Shown one piece after another: positions 33,516-41,337 of a DNA stretch of 47,838 nt. Source of the stretch: a bacterium (GTDB lineage: Bacteria > Vulcanimicrobiota > Xenobia > Xenobiales > JADMJV01); assembly GCA_018780265.1 (NCBI GenBank), contig JADMJV010000005.1, positions 1 through 47,838 on the forward strand. The letters are read 5' to 3'. Positions within the stretch are counted from its first letter, which is position 1, and each line of letters starts with the position of its first letter. A model generated the notes under the pieces. It did not search any database, was not told the origin of the DNA, and worked only from the letters and a program-made list of their open reading frames with translations. Both the position numbers and the translations under genes were made by a program.

Positions 33516-33926
33516 ATGGCAAGTATCTCAGGATTTGGAAACGTAGGCGGACCAGAGGGCTATAAAAGACCTTCCGGCGCCTCCAAGCAAGAAGCAGACT
33601 CTAATCCCCAGGTTGGTAGTGATGGATTCGTCAGCACGGATTTTTCCAACTATGTGGACAACGCGGAAGCTCGCGTGTGTGAACCGCCTAAGGCCGAGCA
33701 GGCTGCCGTTCAATCGGCCCCGGCCAAGGCCGAAGGGCAAACGCGCAATAGCGTTCCGGTCACCCTGTCGATGGATGGAATGGTCGGTTTGAATGCGATT
33801 GGCGACGCTGGCAAGAGCGAGCGAGTAGGATTGGGCGCCTTTACCAATGGTTTGGGCAGCACTCATTTCACGGGCCTCAGCGGTCGGGTGTTAGCGGGCA
33901 GTAACCCGTTTGCCAGCCAAGAATAG
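33516..33926 (+). CDS. Small disordered protein of unknown function
   Basis: A 136-residue hydrophilic protein (MASISGFGNVGGPEGYKRPS...). There is no signal peptide, membrane segment or known domain. It is rich in Gly, Ser, Ala and Pro, with a C-terminal glycine patch (GLGAFTNGLGSTHFTGLSGR). The ATG at 33516 has GGAGGG 8 bases before it, which decides the start over the longer frame from 33465. A good terminator follows. Similar small, start-well-marked proteins occur elsewhere here (47319), but I see no clear homology. Confidence 0.65.
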   Translation: MASISGFGNVGGPEGYKRPSGASKQEADSNPQVGSDGFVSTDFSNYVDNAEARVCEPPKAEQAAVQSAPAKAEGQTRNSVPVTLSMDGMVGLNAIGDAGKSERVGLGAFTNGLGSTHFTGLSGRVLAGSNPFASQE

Positions 33927-33981
33927 TCTGCTCTTGCAGACTGTCGCCAAGACAACCCCTGGTGCAAACCGGGGTTTTTTT
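33925..33981 (+). terminator. Double hairpin and rho-independent terminator
   Basis: A 7-bp hairpin AGTCTGC-TCTT-GCAGACT (33925-33942) is followed by AACCCCTGGT-GCAA-ACCGGGGTT (33954-33976, one G-T pair) and a run of T. The second hairpin is the likely terminator of the small gene just upstream. Confidence 0.85.
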
Positions 33982-34287
33982 GCGTAGATCTGGCCGCCAA
34001 AGACCCGGCGGCTTCGTTGTGTTGGTGATCTGGGAAGGTCTCGTCCGCTACGAAAACCCTGGCCGTCCAAGATATCGCGACTTCCTCGAGTCGAGCCAAA
34101 GCCGTCCGACTGAACTCCCGCCATTCGGCTGTCCAGGTAGACTTCCAGTTCCGGTTTGGGACGGGCACTCACCAAGTCGCCAAAGTCGGGGAAGGCTCCG
34201 CTGAAGGTTTTAAGCGTCTTTTCGCCACAGCCACTGGTTCCCTCAGGCCCTTGGAGTAAATAGGGCCAGAATTAAGTAAGTGTAATG
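33982..34287. other. Stretch without a recognisable gene
   Basis: Between the terminator and the vWA promoter there are short open frames on both strands but none with a ribosome site or a recognisable product. I see no repeat or RNA structure. Confidence 0.5.
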
Positions 34288-34330
34288 TTGACAATAAGTC
34301 CATGGATGAATTATGCTTTAAGTGAGCATA
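34288..34330 (+). promoter_or_regulatory. Predicted promoter with a palindrome before the vWA gene
   Basis: TTGACA (34288-34293), 18 bases, TATGCT (34312-34317). The -10 region is one arm of the inverted repeat TATGCT-TTAAGTG-AGCATA (34312-34330), which ends just before AGGAGG (34331-34336). It could be an operator or a 5'-UTR hairpin. Confidence 0.55.
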
Positions 34331-34344
34331 AGGAGGACGTCGAC

Positions 34345-35253
34345 ATGTATAGTTGGGATGATTCACTGGAAGACTGGGCTCTGCCCGGGGCTTATAAGTT
34401 TGATTCGGCCGGCAGCGAACGCCGCAAAAGCGAGGCTCGCAAGGCGGAGTCGGCCGGACCTCGCGCCTATCACAAGCGCAGCGGACCGCAGTGGAAGTTG
34501 GTTGACCCCAATCGGGTACGAACCACGGCTTCCAGGACTCCGGTGGTGGTGGCGGTGGATGTGACCGGCTCGATGCGCCGCTGGCCTTTCGAAATCTTCG
34601 ACCGCCTGCCCCTTCTCTATAACACACTGTCGCAGTACCGTCAGGACCTGGAGGTGCTCTTTGTGGCCATCGGCGATGCGCGTTGTGACCAGTGGCCTTT
34701 GCAGGTGACCGAATTTGCCAAGGGCTATGCTCTCGAGCAGCAACTGAAGGCGCTCTATGGTGAGGGTGGGGGAGGGGACGAGCCGGAGAGCTATGGTCTA
34801 TTCGCCTACTGGCTCAATCGCCAGCTCAAACTGGAGAACAAACCCGATGAAAAGCCTTTCCTGATTGTGTTCGGGGATGCCTCGATGCACAAGCAGGTGA
34901 CCCGCGAGGAGATTGAGAGTGTGCTGCCTGAGCAGGGGGGTCAGGGCTGTTCGGCTCAAAACGAATGGCGTGAAGTCAGTAAAAACTGGAACACCTGGTT
35001 TTTGCGGCGTAAGGGCACGCCTGGGGATGCCATCGACAAGCAGTGGTCGTCGGCTCTGGGCCACCAACAGATCTTGCACATCGAGGACGAGCCGCGCGCG
35101 GTGGACATGGCTATGGGCCTGATCGCCCGCCATTGGGGTTGCATCAGCGACTTCAAGTCGAACATGGCCGCACGTCAGGCCAAGTCGGCGGTGCAAAAGC
35201 TACTGCAGTGTGTGGAGCGGGCCATGAGTTGGCGGGACTCGAGGGCGTCGTGA
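34345..35253 (+). CDS. von Willebrand factor A-like domain protein
   Basis: A 302-residue cytosolic protein. After a charged N-terminal tail the vWA fold begins near residue 65 with VVVAVDVTGSM, giving the MIDAS D72-x-T-G-S metal site. DEKPFLIVFGDASMHKQVT supplies a later strand and Asp. GEGGGGDEPESYGLFAYWL resembles the third MIDAS loop. The remainder is helical. The ATG at 34345 has AGGAGG 8 bases upstream, so the earlier in-frame ATGs are not used. The stop overlaps the start of the next gene (GTGA), so the two are translationally coupled. Confidence 0.85.
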   Translation: MYSWDDSLEDWALPGAYKFDSAGSERRKSEARKAESAGPRAYHKRSGPQWKLVDPNRVRTTASRTPVVVAVDVTGSMRRWPFEIFDRLPLLYNTLSQYRQDLEVLFVAIGDARCDQWPLQVTEFAKGYALEQQLKALYGEGGGGDEPESYGLFAYWLNRQLKLENKPDEKPFLIVFGDASMHKQVTREEIESVLPEQGGQGCSAQNEWREVSKNWNTWFLRRKGTPGDAIDKQWSSALGHQQILHIEDEPRAVDMAMGLIARHWGCISDFKSNMAARQAKSAVQKLLQCVERAMSWRDSRAS

Positions 35254-36152
35254 AGGTTGTAGTTACGCTTCCCCCCTACGCGGATTTCCTGGAGAGAGTG
35301 GTTATGCATCCGCTGGTGTGCGGCGTCAGGGTCAACACCGTGATGCCTTATCGACACTCTCCCCAGGAGATGCTGCGGCGCTATCAGGGGCTGGACGTGC
35401 CCGTGTGGGTGGACCTGAAGGGGCGGCAGTTGCGGGTGAAGGGGGCGGCCGTGCCTCCCTTCACCTGCGTCCAACTGAGCCACCCTATCTCGGTGCCCAC
35501 ACCTTGCCTGGCTTCTTTTGGCAGCGGTCGCGAGTGTCATCGGGTGATGGCCGTGGAAGGGGACCGGATTTTTTTGGAAGACGGACCTCGCCGGTTGGTG
35601 GGTCCCGGCGAGTCCGTCAATATTCTCCATCCTCAACTGCGGGTGCATGGCTACCTCACCGACCAGGATAAGCAATTTCTGGAGGCCATGAGCAATTTGG
35701 GGTGGCGTCGCGTCATGCTTAGCTTTGTGGAAAAACCCTCAGACCTGGCGGAAGTGAGAGAGCTTTTGCCTCAGGCGGAGATCGTGGCCAAGCTGGAGTC
35801 GGCGGCGGGGCTGGACGCGCTGAACTGGCTGTCGGAGGTTCCCATGGTGGCCCGGGGCGATCTTTTGGTGGAGTTGGGCTGCCCGGTGGCCACCCTGGAC
35901 GCCTGTCAGCGAGTGATTCGCCGACGTCCCGAGGCCTGGGTGGGCAGTCGCATCTTGAATGGCCTGGTGGGGCGTGGAATCGAGCTTTCCGAGGTGATGG
36001 ATGTGGCCCTGTTGGGTCAACTGGGCTACACTACCTTGTTGCTCGGGGATGAGCTTTGTTTGCGCGAAGACAGTATTTTAGAGGCTTTGGACTGGCTGGA
36101 GCAGTTGAGAGGTCTTCAAGTCCAACCTGACCGACCGTTAACAACCGTTTGA
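35250..36152 (+). CDS. Pyruvate-kinase-like barrel protein, probably not a normal pyruvate kinase
   Basis: A 300-residue protein (normal pyruvate kinase is about 470). Recognisable pyruvate kinase pieces in order: VRVN near residue 28 (family RLNFSHG, with Phe-Ser-His lost), VWVDLKGRQLRV (family LLDTKGPEIRT), a short B-domain remnant, YLTDQDKQFL, LSFVEKPSDLAEVRELL, IVAKLESAAGL and VPMVARGDLLVELG. The catalytic Lys, Glu and Asp (K181, E183, D204) are kept, but the potassium/phosphate part of the NFSHG motif and the whole C-terminal regulatory domain are absent. It starts at GTG 35250, overlapping the vWA gene. A changed substrate or a regulatory role is inferred. Confidence 0.78.
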   Translation: MKVVVTLPPYADFLERVVMHPLVCGVRVNTVMPYRHSPQEMLRRYQGLDVPVWVDLKGRQLRVKGAAVPPFTCVQLSHPISVPTPCLASFGSGRECHRVMAVEGDRIFLEDGPRRLVGPGESVNILHPQLRVHGYLTDQDKQFLEAMSNLGWRRVMLSFVEKPSDLAEVRELLPQAEIVAKLESAAGLDALNWLSEVPMVARGDLLVELGCPVATLDACQRVIRRRPEAWVGSRILNGLVGRGIELSEVMDVALLGQLGYTTLLLGDELCLREDSILEALDWLEQLRGLQVQPDRPLTTV

Positions 36153-36211
36153 TGTTTCGGTCTTTTTTAAGACGTATTATGAGTTCAACACAAACGCCCG
36201 GAGGAAACCCA

Positions 36212-36415
36212 GTGCCAGCTTTCTTAAAACCCTCGCTTCAACACAAAATGGCCGCCGCCGCCGCTCGCTTAGGCGACCTCAATGAATGGATGGCATCGCA
36301 GAGTTCTCCCCAATTGCTAAGGGGCCAGGGCCGGCGCTATTTCGGCACCGCTCAGGGCTCGATTTTTCGTCAGACTCAGACCTGGGTCCGCAAGCGCGGG
36401 TTGGGCGGGCTGTAG
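36212..36415 (+). CDS. Possible small basic protein
   Basis: A 67-codon frame from GTG 36212, with GGAGG seven bases upstream. The product is basic with an Ala-rich helix and ends RKRGLGGL. Its last 99 bases are antisense to the 3' end of hemW. An ATG at 36179 or one overlapping the preceding stop at 36152 would lengthen it. No homology is recognised; the ribosome site is the main support. Confidence 0.4.
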   Translation: MPAFLKPSLQHKMAAAAARLGDLNEWMASQSSPQLLRGQGRRYFGTAQGSIFRQTQTWVRKRGLGGL

Positions 36416-37561
36416 TAGCCGAACGTCCATCATCTCCTCGCACACGCTGGAGACAAAATCGGATCCCTTGGAGGTCAGGCGCAGGCGATTGCCGCGAATG
36501 AACCACCAGTTGGCCGGTAAACCCTGGAAGAATGCTTCCAGGGTTTTTTGCTGTAAATCGGGGAATCGGCGACCCAGACTGGACAGGCAAACGCCCCGGC
36601 GGGTGCGCAGTCCCATCATCAGGCAATCGCGCAAGGCCCCTTCGCTGTCGCGTCGTTCGGCGCTGGCCAGCGGCACGGCTCCATGGGCGATGGCCTGCTG
36701 GTAGGCGTGCGGATGGAGCAATCGGCGTACCCGCCAACCGTTGATAAAACCGGTGGCACCGCAGCCCAGTCCCAGATAGGGCAGGTCTTTCCAATACACC
36801 ATGTTATGGCGCGCGTGGTAGCCCGGTAGCGACCAGTTGGAGACTTCGTAGCGGACCATGCCGGCGGTTCGCAGGCGACGGCGCACCCAGCGGTCCATTT
36901 TCCAGGTAGCGTCTTCGTGGGGCAGTTGTATCTCGCGATTTCGCAGTTGGGCTTCCAGGTGGGTGCCCGGCTCGACGGTCAGTTGATAGATGGAGAGATG
37001 CTGGGGGCTCAGCTGCAGGGCCCGGTTCAGCGTATCCCTCCAGTCGTCCTGGGTTTGCCCCGGCAGTCCGTAGATCAGGTCCAGGCTCAGGTTGTCAAAG
37101 CCGGCCTGGCGCGCCCAGTCTACCGCCTGCTCGACTTCGTGGGCGCTGTGGATACGGTTGAGTCGCTCCAAGAGGTGACTGCGAAAGGTTTGTACGCCCA
37201 GCGAAATGCGGTTAAAGCCGGCCTGGCGCAGGCCTCGGAGTTGTTCCAAAGAGACGGTGCCGGGGTTGGCTTCCAGGGTGACCTCGCCGGGGCGAAAATC
37301 AAAACTGGCCCGACAGGTATCCAGCACCCGGGCCAGTTCGGCGGCGCTGTGCAAACTGGGCGTGCCGCCGCCGCAGAAGACCGTTTGAATTTGGTAGCGA
37401 CGCTCCTGGCCGGTGCGCTCGATATCCGTACACAGGGCTTCGATGTATTGGGACCTGGCCAGTTCTCCGCCATCTGTATAGGCGTTGAAGTCGCAGTAAG
37501 TGCAGCGGCTGCGACAGTAGGGGAAATGCAGGTAGAGGGCGGCTTTCACACTTTGGATCAT
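36317..37561 (-). CDS. hemW: HemW-like radical SAM protein (haem chaperone, coproporphyrinogen oxidase family)
   Basis: A 414-residue radical-SAM protein. The iron-sulfur motif is C16-x3-C20-x2-C23 followed by DF (CRSRCTYCDF). Family signatures GGGTPS, LEANPGTV, GFNRISLGVQTF, SLDLIYGLPGQTQ and YEVSNWSLPGYHARHN follow. HemW binds haem and is thought to deliver it; the true coproporphyrinogen oxidase HemN has an extra N-terminal Cys. I chose the ATG at 37561, since the upstream TTG lies in the hairpin region. The C-terminus extends about 30 residues past the usual end (low-complexity, Ala/Pro-rich), over the small plus-strand gene. Confidence 0.9.
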   Translation of the reverse strand: MIQSVKAALYLHFPYCRSRCTYCDFNAYTDGGELARSQYIEALCTDIERTGQERRYQIQTVFCGGGTPSLHSAAELARVLDTCRASFDFRPGEVTLEANPGTVSLEQLRGLRQAGFNRISLGVQTFRSHLLERLNRIHSAHEVEQAVDWARQAGFDNLSLDLIYGLPGQTQDDWRDTLNRALQLSPQHLSIYQLTVEPGTHLEAQLRNREIQLPHEDATWKMDRWVRRRLRTAGMVRYEVSNWSLPGYHARHNMVYWKDLPYLGLGCGATGFINGWRVRRLLHPHAYQQAIAHGAVPLASAERRDSEGALRDCLMMGLRTRRGVCLSSLGRRFPDLQQKTLEAFFQGLPANWWFIRGNRLRLTSKGSDFVSSVCEEMMDVRLLQPAQPALADPGLSLTKNRALSGAEIAPALAP

Positions 37562-37574
37562 GTCCGCTCTTGAC

Positions 37575-37619
37575 CCCAAGCAAACGGGACCTCCCGAAGG
37601 AGGTCCCGTTCACTTGGGA
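37575..37619 (-). terminator. Strong hairpin between the Gly-heptad gene and hemW
   Basis: A perfect 12-bp stem AACGGGACCTCC/GGAGGTCCCGTT (37583-37610), with outer CCCAAG/CTTGGG pairs. On the minus strand the loop is the stable C(TTCG)G tetraloop. It sits just after the Gly-heptad gene stop. Only a short T-run follows (GTTTGC), so it may also protect the mRNA end. Confidence 0.7.
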
Positions 37620-37630
37620 CAGGCTAGAAG

Positions 37631-39478
37631 TTACTTCTTGCTGCCTTGGACTTCGTCGGCAATCGCGTTGTACTGATTGGCCTTGTTCTCGAGAACGGCG
37701 CCGGCCTGGCCGGTTTGGTCGCCCTTCTTGATTTGCTGAGTGCCCTCGTGGACCTTGGTCTTGCCCAGAGCGATCTGGTTCTGACCATCGGTCACCTGGA
37801 TGTGTCCTTCGCGCTCCTGGTCGGTGCCCGATTGGACGCTCTCGAGACCCTCGTGCTGAGTCTTGTAGGCTGCGGTCTGCTCTCTCTCGCCTTCGATGAT
37901 GTCGCTGAGAGCCTGAGTGCGACCGTCGAAGTTGGCCTGTTTCTGGGCTGCCAGGTCGGCCTGAACTTCGGTGGTCTGAGTCAGGAAGTCCTGAGTCTCG
38001 GTGATGTTGTCGTAGGCTGCATCGGCCTTGGCCAGGGTCTCGGAGCGAGCGGCCTGACTTGCGGTCTGGCGCTCGGTGATGCCCGGGATGTTGGCGGAGG
38101 TTGCGTTCATTGCGTCGTGAGCCTGTTGCTCGGCTACCAGTCCACCCGTCATCGAGGCCAGGCCGCCAGCAGCAGCGATGGAGCCTTCGAGGCGGTCTTT
38201 CTTGCCCTGAGCAACTTGCTGGTCGCCCGTGGCTTGGAGTTCGGCAGCGTCGGCCTTGAGTTGGTCGGATTCGGCGCGCTTGGCGTTGGAGGTTTCCAGT
38301 TCTTGAGCGGCCTGATTGCTGAGGTCGACAGACTGTTGGGCCAGGTCGGCGGCTTCCTTGGCATACTCTACACCGTGACCGAAGCTGACTTCGGCTTCGG
38401 CGGAGAAGCTGGCGGCGGCGTTGAGGTGGGTCAGGCCATCCTGGCGGCGGTTCTCGGCGTCGGTCGCTTTGTTGTTGGCGTCAGCCAGCGTGGTGTTGCC
38501 CTCGGCCAGGTAGCCGGGGATTTGCTGAAGGGCGCTGCCCGCTTCCTGGTCGATGCCGGAAACGCGGGAGAGGAGGTCGGCTACGCTGAGGGCGTTGTTA
38601 CCGGCTTCTTCTTGCTTGGCGGCCTTGTTCTCCAGCTTGGTGGCCTGAGAGAACTCCTGACCGGCCAACAGGGTGGTCTGGAAGGACTGCTCTTTGGCGC
38701 TGTCCGACAGAGCCTGGTGGGTTTCGCTGTGAATCTGATAGGTGTTGGCCTGATTTTCGGCCTGAGCGGCTTTTTCACCCTTACCGGCGGCGGTGGTCTG
38801 GTTGGCCACGCCAGCGATGAGGCTGGCAGTGCCTTCGCGGTTTTGAGCCAGGCCGGCGTCGAACTGGGCGTTGCCAGCGATCACCTGGTTGTTGGCTTCG
38901 GCTTCTTTGGCGCTCTGGGTCTGCAGGTCGCCCAGCTGGACGCCGAGTTCGGCGTTGATGCCGCGAGCTTCGGCCAGTTGCTCGGCGAAAGTCTTGTTGT
39001 GCTCGTTGACTTCGGCGGTGTAAACACCCTCGGTGATGACGCCCAGGGCGGCCATCGCCGTCACCGTTTTGGCCATCGTGTTCAATTCTTTGGCTTCAGC
39101 CAGACCGGCGCTGAAGGCGTCGATTCCGCCCTGCTCCTTGGCCAGACCGGCCTGCTCTTGCTCGAGACCGGCGCTGACTTGTGCCTGTCCGCTCTCTTGC
39201 AGTTTGCGGCCGTCGTGAATCTTGCTGTGTCCGCCGCCAACATTGGCGATTCCTTCGGCGACGGTGGCGGCGCCCTGGCCGGCCGTTGCGACGCCTTCGT
39301 TCTTCAGGCGTTCGGCCTCCGCTTTGAGGTCGTTGGCGCGCTGCATGTCGCTGTCAGCCTGAACTCGCAGGCCGTCGGCTACGTCTTCGGGCGTGGTGCA
39401 CTTGGTGCCGTTGGGGCCTTCTTGGCGTTTAATCGGGGCGGGGCATACCGCCGGTCGGTTGGGTTGAATGGTGCTCAT
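37631..39478 (-). CDS. Gly-heptad repeat helical protein of unknown function
   Basis: A 615-residue Ala/Gln/Glu-rich protein with almost no aromatic residues. Much of it follows a seven-residue period ending in Gly or another small residue, for example VATAGQG AATVAEG, QAQVSAG LEQEQAG and, near the C-terminus, HIQVTDG QNQIALG. Two hydrophobic patches are seen, around residues 140-155 (TAMAALGVITEGV) and 445-460 (SIAAAGGLASMTGGLVA). There is no signal peptide. The ATG at 39478 has AAGGAG 8 bases upstream. Similar Gly heptads occur in YhgE/Pip and MmpL-type proteins, but those have several membrane helices. A rod, secreted effector or translocator is possible; I cannot decide. It is divergent from hmgA. 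Confidence 0.8.
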   Translation of the reverse strand: MSTIQPNRPAVCPAPIKRQEGPNGTKCTTPEDVADGLRVQADSDMQRANDLKAEAERLKNEGVATAGQGAATVAEGIANVGGGHSKIHDGRKLQESGQAQVSAGLEQEQAGLAKEQGGIDAFSAGLAEAKELNTMAKTVTAMAALGVITEGVYTAEVNEHNKTFAEQLAEARGINAELGVQLGDLQTQSAKEAEANNQVIAGNAQFDAGLAQNREGTASLIAGVANQTTAAGKGEKAAQAENQANTYQIHSETHQALSDSAKEQSFQTTLLAGQEFSQATKLENKAAKQEEAGNNALSVADLLSRVSGIDQEAGSALQQIPGYLAEGNTTLADANNKATDAENRRQDGLTHLNAAASFSAEAEVSFGHGVEYAKEAADLAQQSVDLSNQAAQELETSNAKRAESDQLKADAAELQATGDQQVAQGKKDRLEGSIAAAGGLASMTGGLVAEQQAHDAMNATSANIPGITERQTASQAARSETLAKADAAYDNITETQDFLTQTTEVQADLAAQKQANFDGRTQALSDIIEGEREQTAAYKTQHEGLESVQSGTDQEREGHIQVTDGQNQIALGKTKVHEGTQQIKKGDQTGQAGAVLENKANQYNAIADEVQGSKK

Positions 39479-39613
39479 TAGGGATGCTCCTTGTGTTGTG
39501 TGTATAAAAACCTGTGTGTTTGGCATTCACAGTGTATCGATTCATGCAAGTTACATTGTGAACGATGTGTGAATTCCCCGAAGCCAGGGAAATTCATCCT
39601 AAAGGAGTCCACC

Positions 39614-40765
39614 ATGCCTGTTTACCATCGTCTAGGTCAATTGCCGCCCAAGCGGCACACTCAGTTTCGCAATGCGGCCGGTACCCTCTATACGGAGGAG
39701 GTCATGGGCCTGGAAGGGTTCTCGGGAATTCAATCCATTCTCTATCATCACTATCCGCCCACGCGTATCCGCAAAGCCGGGAAAATTTGCGACATGAATC
39801 CAGTCTATGTGGATTTTGGGGCCTTGCGGGCTCGCCAGTTTCGTACTCAGCAACCGGTAAGCGGGGGAGATGCCTTGAATTCTCGCCAGGTTTTCTTGGG
39901 CAACGAAGACGTTTTGCTGGGTATGTCTCGCCCCGACCGCAGCATGGATTACTTCTATCGCAACGCTCAGGCCTATGAGGTCTGGTTTGTGCACGAAGGG
40001 GATATCGACTTTCGCAGCCAGTTTGGCAGGCTGTCACTGGGGCCGGGCGATTATCTGGTGATCCCCTTTGGCGTGACCTGGCAAATGGTACTGCGCTCGG
40101 CTACGGCCAAGTTCTTTACCATCGAGTGCCCCAGTCAGGTTGAGCCTCCCAAGCGCTACCGCAATCAGCATGGCCAGTTGCTTGAACACAGCCCGTTCTG
40201 CGAGCGAGACCTTCGTTTGCCCAGCGAACTGGAGAGTTTTGCCGAGGAGGGAGAGTTTGAGGTTCGCGTCAAGGCCCGCAACGAACTGCATCGCCACATC
40301 ATGGCTCAGCATCCGCTGGGGGTAGTGGGTTGGGACGGCTATCTCTATCCTTGGGTTTTCAATATCAACGATTTCGAGCCAATCACCGGTCGCATCCATC
40401 AACCGCCGCCCGTACATCAGACCTTTGACGCTCATAATTTCGTAATCTGTTCCTTCTGCCCCAGGCTTTTTGACTACCATCCGTTGGCCATACCGGCTCC
40501 CTACAATCATAGCAACGTTAACTCGGACGAAGTTCTCTATTATGTGGATGGGGACTTTATGAGCCGACGTGGCGTGGAGCAAGGCGATTGGACTCTGCAC
40601 CCCTGCGGGTTGCCCCATGGTCCCCAACCGGGCGCCACTGAGGCCTCCATTGGCAAGGCGGACACCCAGGAACTGGCCGTGATGGTGGATACCTTCCGGC
40701 CTCTCCAAGTGACCGAGGCGGCCCTGGGGTGCGAGGTCCCCGACTATGCTTATAGCTGGCTCTAG
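39614..40765 (+). CDS. hmgA: Homogentisate 1,2-dioxygenase
   Basis: A 383-residue cupin enzyme that opens the ring of homogentisate in tyrosine/phenylalanine breakdown. Metal and substrate motifs: YEVWFVHEGDIDFRSQFGRL, FVICSFCPRLFDYHPLAIPA, PYNHSNVNSDEVLYYVDGDF and TLHPCGLPHGPQPG, with the expected His/Glu/His ligands. It is somewhat shorter than the 430-450-residue proteobacterial and human enzymes. The ATG at 39614 follows AAAGGAG by 7 bases. No other tyrosine catabolism gene is nearby. Confidence 0.9.
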   Translation: MPVYHRLGQLPPKRHTQFRNAAGTLYTEEVMGLEGFSGIQSILYHHYPPTRIRKAGKICDMNPVYVDFGALRARQFRTQQPVSGGDALNSRQVFLGNEDVLLGMSRPDRSMDYFYRNAQAYEVWFVHEGDIDFRSQFGRLSLGPGDYLVIPFGVTWQMVLRSATAKFFTIECPSQVEPPKRYRNQHGQLLEHSPFCERDLRLPSELESFAEEGEFEVRVKARNELHRHIMAQHPLGVVGWDGYLYPWVFNINDFEPITGRIHQPPPVHQTFDAHNFVICSFCPRLFDYHPLAIPAPYNHSNVNSDEVLYYVDGDFMSRRGVEQGDWTLHPCGLPHGPQPGATEASIGKADTQELAVMVDTFRPLQVTEAALGCEVPDYAYSWL

Positions 40766-40822
40766 GCAGGAGCGGGCCCGCCATGGCGAATTAAAATTCA
40801 ACATGGATAGGGGGACGCGCCC

Positions 40823-41293
40823 GTGAGTTTTGAATCGGAACCAAACGAAGAAACGACCGCCGCGGTGGAAGCCGTGGTCGGGCAGGACCAGTCGGTGGAA
40901 GGTGAGGAGCGACGCCAAAGCTACCGCCTCAACAAGGTCCTGGGTGCCGAGATTGAGTATGAGGAAATGAGTATCCAGGCTCGTCTCTTTGTCATCGACA
41001 TCAGTGTGACGGGCTTTCGGGCCACCAACCAGTTTCCGCTGCCCACCAGTTGCGATCTGAAGGTGCGTATCATTCTGCAGGCCGGTTCCCCTCCGCTAGA
41101 GACTCAGGCCCGCATTGTTTGGAGCAAGGAACTGCCCATGTCTGGACTGTTTCAGTTTGGTTTTGAATTCCAGGCCCTGCCCGAGGCACAGCGCACTCAG
41201 TTAGAGGCTTTTATCGAGCACGAGCGAGTGCTGGCCCACAAGCCCGCTCAGACGGTAGATTTGGGGCGACCCTGGACGACCATTCGCAACTAG
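40823..41293 (+). CDS. PilZ-domain protein (cyclic di-GMP receptor candidate)
   Basis: A 156-residue protein with an acidic N-terminal tail and one PilZ domain. The c-di-GMP motif R-x3-R is present as ERRQSYR (about residues 29-35), followed by D-x-S-x2-G (DISVTGFRA, about 58-66). FQFGFEFQ and RTQLEAFIEHERV finish the fold. No output domain is fused. It may link c-di-GMP to the pilus or secretion genes at 10168-15284, but they are 25 kb away. The start is GTG at 40823. Confidence 0.88.
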   Translation: MSFESEPNEETTAAVEAVVGQDQSVEGEERRQSYRLNKVLGAEIEYEEMSIQARLFVIDISVTGFRATNQFPLPTSCDLKVRIILQAGSPPLETQARIVWSKELPMSGLFQFGFEFQALPEAQRTQLEAFIEHERVLAHKPAQTVDLGRPWTTIRN

Positions 41294-41337
41294 CCCGGCG
41301 CGTTTACCCGGTTGCCTCGGCGGGCAAGGTGGTGGCT

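Noticed and set aside
37646..39481. A 611-codon open frame on the plus strand opposite the Gly-heptad gene
   Set aside because: It is a codon-bias shadow: the product is a featureless Leu/Gly/Val-rich sequence, and the minus-strand gene has a good ribosome site and a regular heptad pattern.
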